Both the position numbers and the translations under genes were made by a program. A stretch of 64,000 nucleotides of DNA from Ferrimonas balearica DSM 9799 (lineage in GTDB: Bacteria; Pseudomonadota; Gammaproteobacteria; Enterobacterales; Shewanellaceae), in assembly GCF_000148645.1 (NCBI RefSeq), contig NC_014541.1, positions 1,240,001 to 1,304,000 on the forward strand. The letters are read 5' to 3'. A model generated the notes under the pieces. That model had not been told where the DNA came from and did not search any database. It worked only from the letters and a program-made list of their open reading frames with translations. Position 1 is the first letter of the stretch, and each line of letters begins with the position of its first letter. Below, piece by piece: positions 1-7,256 of this stretch.

Positions 1-621
<621 letters not shown>

Positions 622-694
622 ACTCTGGAGGCCCGACAGTACCTAGGGAACAGACAGTGATAGCGAGCCACGCCTTTACATGCGTACGGGGTGT

Positions 695-742
695 GCTAGG
701 TTCAATGAGGGAAAGCAAGCTGCTGCTTGTGGCCCTGTAGTG
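695..742. repeat. Repeat B, copy 1
   Basis: A GCTAGGTTCA-TGAG-GAA block (695-713) is followed about 20 bp later by CCCTGTAGTG (733-742). The same two blocks with similar spacing recur at 1037-1087. A hairpin rich in CCGC/GCGG follows both copies. No coding function is apparent. Confidence 0.7.
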
Positions 743-763
743 CATTCTCATATGACAACCCTT

Positions 764-800
764 GACCGCCGCATGCCTCCTTCTTGCGGTGGTTTTTTTT
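764..800 (+). terminator. Strong rho-independent terminator with no assigned gene
   Basis: ACCGCCGCA (765-773) pairs with TGCGGTGGT (785-793) apart from one G-T wobble and is followed by a run of eight T on the plus strand. It would end a plus-strand transcript, but no convincing reading frame precedes it. A short frame at 522-740 has no recognisable features. A small RNA between the res-like region and this terminator is possible. Confidence 0.75.
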
Positions 801-845
801 GTCCTCACCTTGGCCTAGGCATTCTCGCGCCGACGCTAATCCACC

Positions 846-945
846 CTGACGAAGGGAGGGGGTACGGGGGGAATTGTCCTGCAGCTTCTATATTGAATGT
901 CCACACAGATTTTTCGGCCATTTTTCATCCGACTCTCGCGACGCT
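846..945. repeat. Repeat A, copy 1
   Basis: About 95 bp starting CTGAC-GAAGGGAGGGG-TACGGGGGG and including AATGT-CACACA and GCCATTTTTC recurs at 1737-1831, with roughly 70% of positions the same by eye. The remaining sequence from 801 to 1123 holds only this copy, repeat B copy 2 and a small hairpin (1104-1120). I see no gene in it. Confidence 0.7.
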
Positions 946-1036
946 ACGTGAAATCTGGACGGTTTGCAGGGGAGTAGTCCCGAAGCATGCACGTAGCGAC
1001 GCGCTGACAGCCGTCAAGACAGTTGAGGTGGGCTTA

Positions 1037-1087
1037 GCTAGGTTCATTGAGAGAACTTTATGGGCCTACCTGCATCGCCCTGTAGTG
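1037..1087. repeat. Repeat B, copy 2
   Basis: Second copy of the bipartite repeat at 695-742. It is followed by a perfect CACCGC/GCGGTG hairpin at 1104-1120 that lacks a T run, at the 3' side of the DUF4124 gene. Confidence 0.7.
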
Positions 1088-1123
1088 GTCTAATGGTCCC
1101 GGACACCGCTTTAGGCGGTGCTA

Positions 1124-1663
1124 TTACTTGCGCACACTGTCGATGAACTTGACCTTGAGCCGATAGTCGCAGCTGGTTTTGTCGCCGTCGTCATGTACGC
1201 GAGACTGAAGTTTGAAAGACCACGTTTGACCAGGGCCTAGCCTTGTGGTCTTGGTTTGTTTCCCCCAGTCCATGGTGAAGTCCGACAGTGGCGACTCCAA
1301 CACGAACTGTGTGGTCATCTTGGCGCTGTACGTCGAGTATCTGCTGATGTTACGCAGCAAGCCGGAATGAATGGTGTAGCGCCCCTTGTTCGTGCAGCTA
1401 GAGCGTTCAACGACGATAGCGTCACTTGCGCTCATGGTTACCGTGCCCTGCTGTTGGCGAGGTTGTGGGTAACGCCTGAGGGACGGATTATTGTCTGGAA
1501 TGACGGATGGGGGCTCTAGGTCGATGGTCTTCGACTCTGCGCCAACCGGACAGGGGTCATCCGAATAGATGATGTTGCCGTCGATGGTACACTTATAGAC
1601 TTCTGCCTCGGCTACTGCCGACACTGCCAAAAGCAGTAAAGCAGGCACTAAATTCCATTGCAT
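1124..1663 (-). CDS. DUF4124-domain secreted protein
   Basis: This 179-residue protein starts with a signal peptide (hydrophobic residues 4-18, likely cut after the AEA near 21). A DUF4124 domain follows immediately, with its typical pattern of VYKC, an IIYSD block and a paired DPCP cysteine at about residues 22-40. DUF4124 proteins are small envelope proteins of unknown function. The C-terminal 110 residues contain two further cysteines and look like a beta-rich domain I do not recognise. GGGAG about 10 bp upstream supports the start. The gene sits between repeat B (downstream) and repeat A (upstream), and may be mobile cargo. Confidence 0.75.
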   Translation of the reverse strand: MQWNLVPALLLLAVSAVAEAEVYKCTIDGNIIYSDDPCPVGAESKTIDLEPPSVIPDNNPSLRRYPQPRQQQGTVTMSASDAIVVERSSCTNKGRYTIHSGLLRNISRYSTYSAKMTTQFVLESPLSDFTMDWGKQTKTTRLGPGQTWSFKLQSRVHDDGDKTSCDYRLKVKFIDSVRK

Positions 1664-1736
1664 TCCGGTTGCTCCCTGGTACTTGGGCTTTCGACAACAC
1701 CGTCCTTGTGTTGAATGGGTAACTTACCACGAGCTC

Positions 1737-1831
1737 CTGACTGAAGGGAGGGGTACGGGGGGTATTTCCTTAACTCGGTTTACTAAATGTTCACACAAAA
1801 TTTTGAGCCATTTTTCGTCGGGCCCTCGACC
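1737..1831. repeat. Repeat A, copy 2
   Basis: Second copy of the roughly 95-bp repeat at 846-945, here 74 bp upstream of the DUF4124 gene start. With repeat B on the other side of that gene, the order along the window is B1, A1, B2, gene, A2. Confidence 0.7.
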
Positions 1832-1874
1832 GTTTGGCGGCGACAAAAACGCCTGCATCTCTATCGCAGCAGGC

Positions 1875-2702
1875 CTAGAAGACGTATATGAACCCGATGC
1901 CGACTTCGGCCTCATAGTCACTTCGGGTGATTGGACTGTCCTGAATGTCGCTGCTGTAATGCTCGTAAACCACCTCGCCAAAAATTTGCCACTTCTCAGC
2001 AATATACTGGCGATAGTTGTAGTTGAGACCTATCGAGCGAAACCCTCCACCAAGATTGGTCTCATCCAGACCTGATGCCGCCGACTGCTCTGCATTGATA
2101 CCAAAATCTGTATTGGCATAATCGCTGTCATGAAATACCACCGCGATTGCAATTTCGTGGCCTGTCCCGTCAGTCTGGTCGCCGAATCGACGCCCTACAG
2201 CCAAGAGGCCCAGAGTCCCATTTTCACCGGCTACAACGCGACCATCCAGCCAATACCGCCAATCGGCATCAAATGCACGACGTGCTTGCAGAACGAACTC
2301 AACGCCTTCGTCACCATCACCCAGGCCATCTAGATGACCGTCATCGGAATCACTTTCTTCACGACCCTCATCGAAGCCCACAGCGGCGTCAAGCAACCAA
2401 ATTTCAGAACGAAGACCCCGCCACCCGAGCGTTTCACCGGCCCAGTAGAAGATATTGTCACCCCTTCGCCATTGAACAGCACCAGCGAGATCGACTTCGA
2501 AGTCGTACTCATCCGACCCCTCGTACGCGGCCTCGTATTCAACACTCAAGCCCAGCCCGAGGGCCCAACCATTTTCTCCTCTGGTGAAATCGTCAACAGA
2601 AGGTAGGGGGACTAAGGCGGCTTTTCGGTCTTGGGCTTTAGCAGAGTCCACGAGGGCGCTGTGCATGAGCATGACTAACAATATACCCGTGATGGTCTTC
2701 AT
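1875..2702 (-). CDS. MipA/OmpV family outer membrane protein
   Basis: This 275-residue protein has a signal peptide (1-23, cut after KAQ). A beta-barrel of the MipA/OmpV type follows, with alternating aromatic strands, a conserved DYANTDFGINAEQSAASGL-like stretch near residue 195 and a C-terminal aromatic phenylalanine recognised by the Bam machinery. MipA was described as a scaffold between murein hydrolase and synthase, but many homologues are simply small barrels of uncertain role, sometimes tied to antibiotic or metal stress. An acidic loop (residues 113-133, many Asp and Glu) is noticeable and should face the outside. The gene shares the minus orientation and accessory setting of the DUF4124 gene but does not overlap it. 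Confidence 0.85.
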   Translation of the reverse strand: MKTITGILLVMLMHSALVDSAKAQDRKAALVPLPSVDDFTRGENGWALGLGLSVEYEAAYEGSDEYDFEVDLAGAVQWRRGDNIFYWAGETLGWRGLRSEIWLLDAAVGFDEGREESDSDDGHLDGLGDGDEGVEFVLQARRAFDADWRYWLDGRVVAGENGTLGLLAVGRRFGDQTDGTGHEIAIAVVFHDSDYANTDFGINAEQSAASGLDETNLGGGFRSIGLNYNYRQYIAEKWQIFGEVVYEHYSSDIQDSPITRSDYEAEVGIGFIYVF

Positions 2703-2994
2703 CTGATGTCCGTACTTGAAATGTTGGGGCTAAATGCTGCCACAGGGTTAGCCGGTACAACTTTGAGTATATGTAAGGATGGTAGCAACGCGATAAAACA
2801 GGGCTGGGCATCTACCTGACCGCGGCGTAAGCGCATAACCTCAAAAGGCTTGCACAGAGCCGGTCTCTGGTAGTCGTCGAGGCTGGAAGCCGTCAACCGT
2901 AGACCCAGTTAGCGACTTCCCCCGTCGATCTTGAGGGTGGTACACTCGCTGCGACAATTCGGACTAATCAGGTCTCCACGGCAACATGTCGGTC
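2703..2994. other. Intergenic region upstream of 4.5S RNA
   Basis: I see no gene here. A TACACT hexamer at 2941-2946 followed by a GC-rich stretch could be the -10 region of the 4.5S RNA promoter, but no good -35 box is present. The stretch divides the accessory left end from core-like sequence. Confidence 0.4.
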
Positions 2995-3103
2995 GGTGTG
3001 ACCTCCGGTCCTCTCGCAATGCTAAATCGTTGACCTGGTCAGGCCCGGAAGGGAGCAGCCAAGGCGGTGGACGCATGTGCCGGGATGCGGCTGGGGTGCC
3101 ACC
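2995..3103 (+). ncRNA. ffs: 4.5S RNA (bacterial signal recognition particle RNA)
   Basis: This is the RNA of the signal recognition particle, which with Ffh targets nascent membrane proteins. The conserved apical domain is unmistakable: GACCTGGTCAGGCCC, then GGAAGGGAGCAGCC and the matching AAGGCGGTG strand (about 3031-3070), with the GGAA tetraloop. The flanking CTCTCGCAATGCTA and GTGCCGGGATGCGGCTGG match the E. coli molecule in order. The ends were placed by pairing GGTG..ACCTC with GGGGT..CCACC, giving about 109 nt, close to the usual 114. No clear intrinsic terminator follows. Confidence 0.95.
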
Positions 3104-3402
3104 CAAATCCCCATGTAACGCCCTGAAATTCAAAGTAACGCTGTGACGAGACCGCTGGTGGTACATCAGGTGGGTCACTTTGCGTGCGTCAAACCCTCTC
3201 TAAAACCTCTTAATCCTTTCTATTCCTTCTCCTGTTCCTTCGAGTGCCAAACGTTGGTCGTAACATCCATTTCTCGACCCTGACACCCGCTGTGTGATGC
3301 CTGAAATCTCCCGGTAGTTCAGTGGTATTCGGTTTTGCCCATTTCTCTGGTGGCGTCTAGGGTTTGTTCGACCAGTACTCTATTGCGACTTGGGAGAAGC
3401 CC
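3104..3402. other. Intergenic region between 4.5S RNA and the M19 gene
   Basis: About 300 bp with no supported gene. An AT-rich, pyrimidine-rich stretch (3195-3245) and a short tRNA D-arm-like string near 3312 were seen. No complete tRNA, terminator or operator could be built from them. Confidence 0.4.
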
Positions 3403-4659
3403 ATGGCTCAGCCGATAAGGATGATACGGTTTCTGACACTGATTTTGGGCCTGCTGCTTTGTGGGCCTGCTGCCGCCAGTCTGGAGGCAAAGCGCTGGCC
3501 GGCATCCGATAAAGCCAAAGCCTTTGTTAAAGAGACCATTGTGCTGGGCATGATGGCCAGCCCCTATGGTACCGGCTGGACAGAGAATTCACAGTTGCTG
3601 GAGTACTACCGGGAATCCCGTGCAGCGGGCATTACCGGGCATGAGATCACCCGGACTGCAGCGTCCCAGAACTGGGATGAACTGATGCGTCAGCACAAGG
3701 CGTTTCGCAGCGCCATGGCTCAAGAGCCTCAGAACTATGTGTTTGTCCGGGCCATCCGCGATATTGAAGCCGCCCACATCAACGGCCAAACCGCGGTGCT
3801 GTGGAACTCGCAGACCGCCACCATCCTTGAGGAAGATCTGGGCCGCATGGCCGCCATCCGCGAGATGGGTATCATCAGCATGATTCTCACCTACAACGAC
3901 CGCTTCCGGGCGGGTTCCGGTTCCCTGGCCGCCTATAACGGCATGGACGATGGCCTGACCGACTGGGGCAGGGCGGTGATCGATGAGATGGTGCGTTACG
4001 GCGTCATTTTGGATCTGAGCCATACCGGTAAACAAACCGCCATGGATGCCATGGACCATATGGACAAGCATCACTCTGGCGTGCCTTATGTCTTTACCCA
4101 CTCTATCCCGGCGGGACTTTACAAGAGTGAGCCGGACGCCACGCCCAAGGGCTGCTACCGCAATATCAGTGACGAGGAAGCGCTGCGGGTGGTGAAATCC
4201 GGGGGCTACGTTTCGCCTACATTCACCGAATGGATGATGGATGGCATCTGGCCCGACAACATCAGTCCATCTCAGGCCGCAGACATGATCGACTACTACG
4301 TCAAACTGCTGGGCGAGGACCATGTGGGCCTGGCGACAGACGACATGTTTGACGTTTCGCTGGTGGTCGAATTCGCCAAGAAGAACGCCACCATGTACAA
4401 CGACGGCGGCTACATGATTGAGGCCTTTGAGCGTGGGGCTGATGACTCCGCCATGCTGGCCCGTATTCTGCCAGCCATCACCGATGAGCTGTGGAAGCGT
4501 GGCTATACCGATGCTCAGCTGACCAAAATCTATGGCGGCAACAAGATGCGGGTGTATCAGCAGATTTGGGAAGGCGCCGAGAAGGGGCAGTGGGATAAGG
4601 AGTACGAGGAGCGTATCCAGCTGCGCAAAGCCTTTATGGAACGCTACGGTACCCGATAG
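3403..4659 (+). CDS. Peptidase M19 (membrane dipeptidase)-like protein with degenerate metal site
   Basis: This 418-residue protein has a signal peptide (about 1-26) and the layout of family M19 renal-type dipeptidases, which are zinc-dependent TIM-barrel enzymes acting on dipeptides in the periplasm. The second half keeps DLSH (His207), FTHS (His246 by direct alignment around 231-234) and the region matching the family GSDFDG as GLATDD. The N-terminal HxD zinc motif is replaced by an IVLGMMASPYG stretch near residues 46-56, and the bridging glutamate region is replaced near 125-139. Normal M19 chemistry is therefore doubtful. ATG at 3403 is chosen because GGAG lies 6 bp upstream; a TTG at 3364 would add 13 residues before the signal peptide. 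The OprB-type porin follows 24 bp later and is probably cotranscribed. Confidence 0.78.
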   Translation: MAQPIRMIRFLTLILGLLLCGPAAASLEAKRWPASDKAKAFVKETIVLGMMASPYGTGWTENSQLLEYYRESRAAGITGHEITRTAASQNWDELMRQHKAFRSAMAQEPQNYVFVRAIRDIEAAHINGQTAVLWNSQTATILEEDLGRMAAIREMGIISMILTYNDRFRAGSGSLAAYNGMDDGLTDWGRAVIDEMVRYGVILDLSHTGKQTAMDAMDHMDKHHSGVPYVFTHSIPAGLYKSEPDATPKGCYRNISDEEALRVVKSGGYVSPTFTEWMMDGIWPDNISPSQAADMIDYYVKLLGEDHVGLATDDMFDVSLVVEFAKKNATMYNDGGYMIEAFERGADDSAMLARILPAITDELWKRGYTDAQLTKIYGGNKMRVYQQIWEGAEKGQWDKEYEERIQLRKAFMERYGTR

Positions 4660-4683
4660 GCCGAAATCGTGAGGGAGCACAGG

Positions 4684-5850
4684 ATGAAACTTGCCACCAT
4701 CGGTTTTGTTATTGCTCTGGCACCGCTGTGGGTTCAGGCCGCCCGTTTTGGCGGTCCGAACGCCGTGGATAATCAGCTTAAAGAGGACCAGAAGCAGCAC
4801 GAGGTATCCGCGCGGGAGCGCTGGGCTGAATTTGGACTGAACCTTGGCGTGGATTACTTTTTAGTGGGGTTCTGGGCCAGTGATGCGTTACCTAAAAGTG
4901 ATGACAACGCCTTCTCCGGCGTTGGCCGTTTCTATGGCAGCTGGGCGTTGCTGAACCGGGAGGGGGCCAATACGGGCTCACTGGTCTGGAAGCTGGAGCA
5001 TCGATACAGTTTCACTGACACTGCGGTAAAAAACCTGGAGTTTGCCGCCGGAGGGCTGGGCCTGGTACTGCCCCCCTTCAGTGATGAGCGACTGCGGCTG
5101 ACCAACCTCTACTGGAAACAGACTTTGTCCGGGGGCAGTGCCACGGTGGTGGCGGGCTTTTTGGATGTGACCGATTTCTTCGATGTTTACGCCCTGGCCA
5201 GCCCCTGGACCGGGTTTATGAACTTCGCCTTCAGTACCGGGACGACCACGGTGGCCCTGCCCGGCGATGCGACATTGGGTGTGGCGGGGGCCACCATGCT
5301 GGGCGACAACTGGTTTGTGATTGGCGGCCTGACCGATATGGAGTCGGACCCCACCGAGCCCTGGAAGGGGTTTGACACCTTCTTTTCTGATAACCGCTAC
5401 TTTAAAAGCCTCGAGCTGGGCTGGACCTCGGATCAGGAGCAGATCTACCTTAACAACGCCCACATCACTGTCTGGCATGCCGACCGCAGTGAGCGGCAGG
5501 GCACCAATGAGGGGCAGGGGGTCAACGTTTCTGTGTCAGCGCAGATGGGTGCCTGGTTGCCCTTTGTCCGTGCTGGCTGGAGTGAGGATGCCGGCACCCT
5601 GACGGAGAAGTCGGTCAGTCTGGGTACCGGCTACTATGGTCTGGCTGAGGGCAGTACCTTAGGTGCGGCCGTCAACTGGGCGGAGGTGCCCGGAGCCGAC
5701 GACCAATGGACCTGGGAGTTATTCTATCTGTTTAAGCCGTTGCCCTATCTGGAGCTGACCCCGGACCTCCAGTGGGTACGCAATCCCGCCCTGAATCCGG
5801 CACAAGACAATCTGTTGATGTATGGGATCCGGGGACGGATCTTCTATTAA
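4684..5850 (+). CDS. OprB-family (carbohydrate-selective) outer membrane porin
   Basis: This 388-residue protein has a signal peptide (about 1-19, ending VQA). A beta-barrel follows, ending in the family hallmark ELTPDLQWVRNPALNP near the C-terminus and a final GRIFY strand. OprB-type porins were first described for sugar uptake, but many members have other small-molecule substrates. GGGAG 8 bp before ATG 4684 supports this start over a GTG at 4669. Its position behind the M19-like gene suggests import of a small peptide or sugar derivative; that substrate is a guess. A 7-bp stem-loop (5860-5879) follows. Confidence 0.85.
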   Translation: MKLATIGFVIALAPLWVQAARFGGPNAVDNQLKEDQKQHEVSARERWAEFGLNLGVDYFLVGFWASDALPKSDDNAFSGVGRFYGSWALLNREGANTGSLVWKLEHRYSFTDTAVKNLEFAAGGLGLVLPPFSDERLRLTNLYWKQTLSGGSATVVAGFLDVTDFFDVYALASPWTGFMNFAFSTGTTTVALPGDATLGVAGATMLGDNWFVIGGLTDMESDPTEPWKGFDTFFSDNRYFKSLELGWTSDQEQIYLNNAHITVWHADRSERQGTNEGQGVNVSVSAQMGAWLPFVRAGWSEDAGTLTEKSVSLGTGYYGLAEGSTLGAAVNWAEVPGADDQWTWELFYLFKPLPYLELTPDLQWVRNPALNPAQDNLLMYGIRGRIFY

Positions 5851-5859
5851 GACGGTTGC

Positions 5860-5879
5860 CCATTCCCTGACAGGAATGG
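5860..5879 (+). terminator. Weak stem-loop after the porin gene
   Basis: CCATTCC (5860-5866) pairs perfectly with GGAATGG (5873-5879) across a 6-nt loop, just after the porin stop. There is no T run, so it may act with Rho or only protect the mRNA end. Confidence 0.3.
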
Positions 5880-5957
5880 CTCAGTGAAACAATGGGTTGA
5901 ACTGGCCATTTGTTGTGACGGGCATCACGGATATTCCATGCACTGGTGAACCCATTA

Positions 5958-5971
5958 TTGATCCAAATCAA
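5958..5971. promoter_or_regulatory. FNR box upstream of hmp
   Basis: TTGATCCAAATCAA matches the FNR consensus TTGAT-N4-ATCAA at every defined position. It lies 58 bp upstream of the hmp start codon. With a possible -10 at TTTAAA (5990-5995) the centre is near -38 to -41, closer to an activating class II position than to a blocking one. That reading is inference. Confidence 0.75.
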
Positions 5972-5993
5972 ATGCGCCTTTAGGCTTGCTTTA

Positions 5994-6016
5994 AACATGC
6001 AAAAAAAATGCAACTA
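5994..6016. promoter_or_regulatory. Candidate NsrR nitric-oxide repressor site
   Basis: AACATGCAAAA and AAATGCAACTA are arranged as 11-1-11 half-sites, resembling the NsrR consensus of inverted AANATGCATTT. It overlaps the expected transcription start of hmp, a well-known NsrR target. The right half-site is weaker than the left. Confidence 0.55.
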
Positions 6017-6028
6017 AAGGAGTTTGCT

Positions 6029-7213
6029 ATGTTGGATCGGCACACCATCGACACCGTGAAAAGCACCCTGCCTTTGCTGGCGGAAGCGGGCCCGGCCCTG
6101 ACTGCCCATTTTTACCAGCGGATGTTCCATCACAATCCTGAGCTCAAAGAGGTATTTAACCTCAGCCACCAACACTCCGGACGCCAGCCCGCGGCCCTGT
6201 TCGACGCCATCGCCGCCTACGGCACTCATCTGGAAGACCTGTCGGTACTCACCGCAGCAGTAGAGCGTATCGCCCATAAACACACCGGCTTCCTGATTGA
6301 ACCGGCCCAGTATGCGATTGTTGGTGAGCATCTGTTGGCGACCCTGCGTGAGCTGGGTGGCGAGGCGGTCACCGATGAGGTGATTGAAGCCTGGGGCAAG
6401 GCCTATGGTGTGTTGGCCCAAATCTTTATCGACCGCGAAGCGGCGCTGTACCAGCAAGCCGCAGAGCAAAGCGGGGGCTGGCAGGGCACCCGCCCATTCC
6501 GCATCCAGGCCAAGATTGCCGAATCGGCACTGATCACCAGCTTCGAACTGGTGCCGGTGGATGGTGGTGCGGTACCGAACTATCAGCCTGGCCAATACCT
6601 CAGCCTGAAACTGACTCACCCCAGCCTGCCTCATACCGAGTACCGTCAGTACTCGCTTTCCGAGCAGTCCAACGGCGAGCGCCTGCGAATTACCGTCAAG
6701 CGTGACGGCCAGGTGTCCAGCCTGCTGCATGACCAGTTCCAGCCCGGTGACGTGCTGGAGGTGATCCCACCCGCCGGTGACTTTGTTCTGGCCACTGACG
6801 CGGACAAGCCGGTTACCCTGATCTCTGCTGGCGTTGGTATCACGCCGATGTGGGCGATGCTGGAAACCCGCCTGGGCCAGAGCGCGGCGCCGACCCACTG
6901 GCTGCACGCCTGCGACAACGGTGAACACCACGCCCTGAAAGCCGCCCTGCAGGGCAAGCTGGCGCAGTCTCCGATGCTGCAATCGGTGGTGTGGTATCGC
7001 CAGCCTAACGCGGATGACCGTTTGGGCCTGGATTACCACTTTACTGGCTTGATGCAGGTGGGCGATGTGGCGGATGCGTTGCCGCTGGAGGGCGATTTCT
7101 ACCTCTGTGGTCCCCAGCCCTTTATGGCAACAGTGGTGGAGCAACTGCGTCAACTGGGCGTGGCGGACAGCCGGATCCATTACGAGCTGTTTGGCCCCCA
7201 CCAGGCACTGTAA
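6029..7213 (+). CDS. hmp: Flavohaemoprotein, nitric oxide dioxygenase
   Basis: This cytoplasmic 394-residue enzyme oxidises NO to nitrate using O2 and NAD(P)H; E. coli Hmp has 396 residues. Residues 1-136 are a globin domain with distal Tyr29 and proximal His85 (IAHKHTGF at 81-88). They are followed by an FAD domain with RQYSLS and an NAD domain with GVGITPM and a C-terminal YLCGPQPFM motif. The start is ATG 6029, with AAAGGAG 6 bp upstream; the earlier ATG at 6008 lies inside the putative NsrR site. The gene is monocistronic and is closed by a bidirectional terminator at 7224. FNR- and NsrR-like boxes upstream suggest control by oxygen and NO. Confidence 0.97.
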   Translation: MLDRHTIDTVKSTLPLLAEAGPALTAHFYQRMFHHNPELKEVFNLSHQHSGRQPAALFDAIAAYGTHLEDLSVLTAAVERIAHKHTGFLIEPAQYAIVGEHLLATLRELGGEAVTDEVIEAWGKAYGVLAQIFIDREAALYQQAAEQSGGWQGTRPFRIQAKIAESALITSFELVPVDGGAVPNYQPGQYLSLKLTHPSLPHTEYRQYSLSEQSNGERLRITVKRDGQVSSLLHDQFQPGDVLEVIPPAGDFVLATDADKPVTLISAGVGITPMWAMLETRLGQSAAPTHWLHACDNGEHHALKAALQGKLAQSPMLQSVVWYRQPNADDRLGLDYHFTGLMQVGDVADALPLEGDFYLCGPQPFMATVVEQLRQLGVADSRIHYELFGPHQAL

Positions 7214-7223
7214 TGTCCCCAAT

Positions 7224-7251
7224 AAAAAAGCCGGCGATTGCCGGCTTTTTT
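7224..7251 (+). terminator. Rho-independent terminator after hmp, bidirectional
   Basis: AAAAAAGCCGGC (7224-7235), a GATT-type loop and GCCGGCTTTTTT form a perfect hairpin with T runs on both strands. It separates hmp from the convergent TPR-sulfotransferase gene. Confidence 0.9.
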
Positions 7252-7256
7252 GGTAT

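Noticed and set aside
680-1093. A 137-codon plus-strand frame next to the resolvase
   Set aside because: It runs through a strong terminator and both repeat types, and has no recognisable protein features.
3311-3380. A string like a tRNA D-arm (GTAGTTCAGTGGT) followed by a weak T-loop-like GTTCGA
   Set aside because: No acceptor stem, anticodon stem or proper T stem can be paired. It is probably chance.
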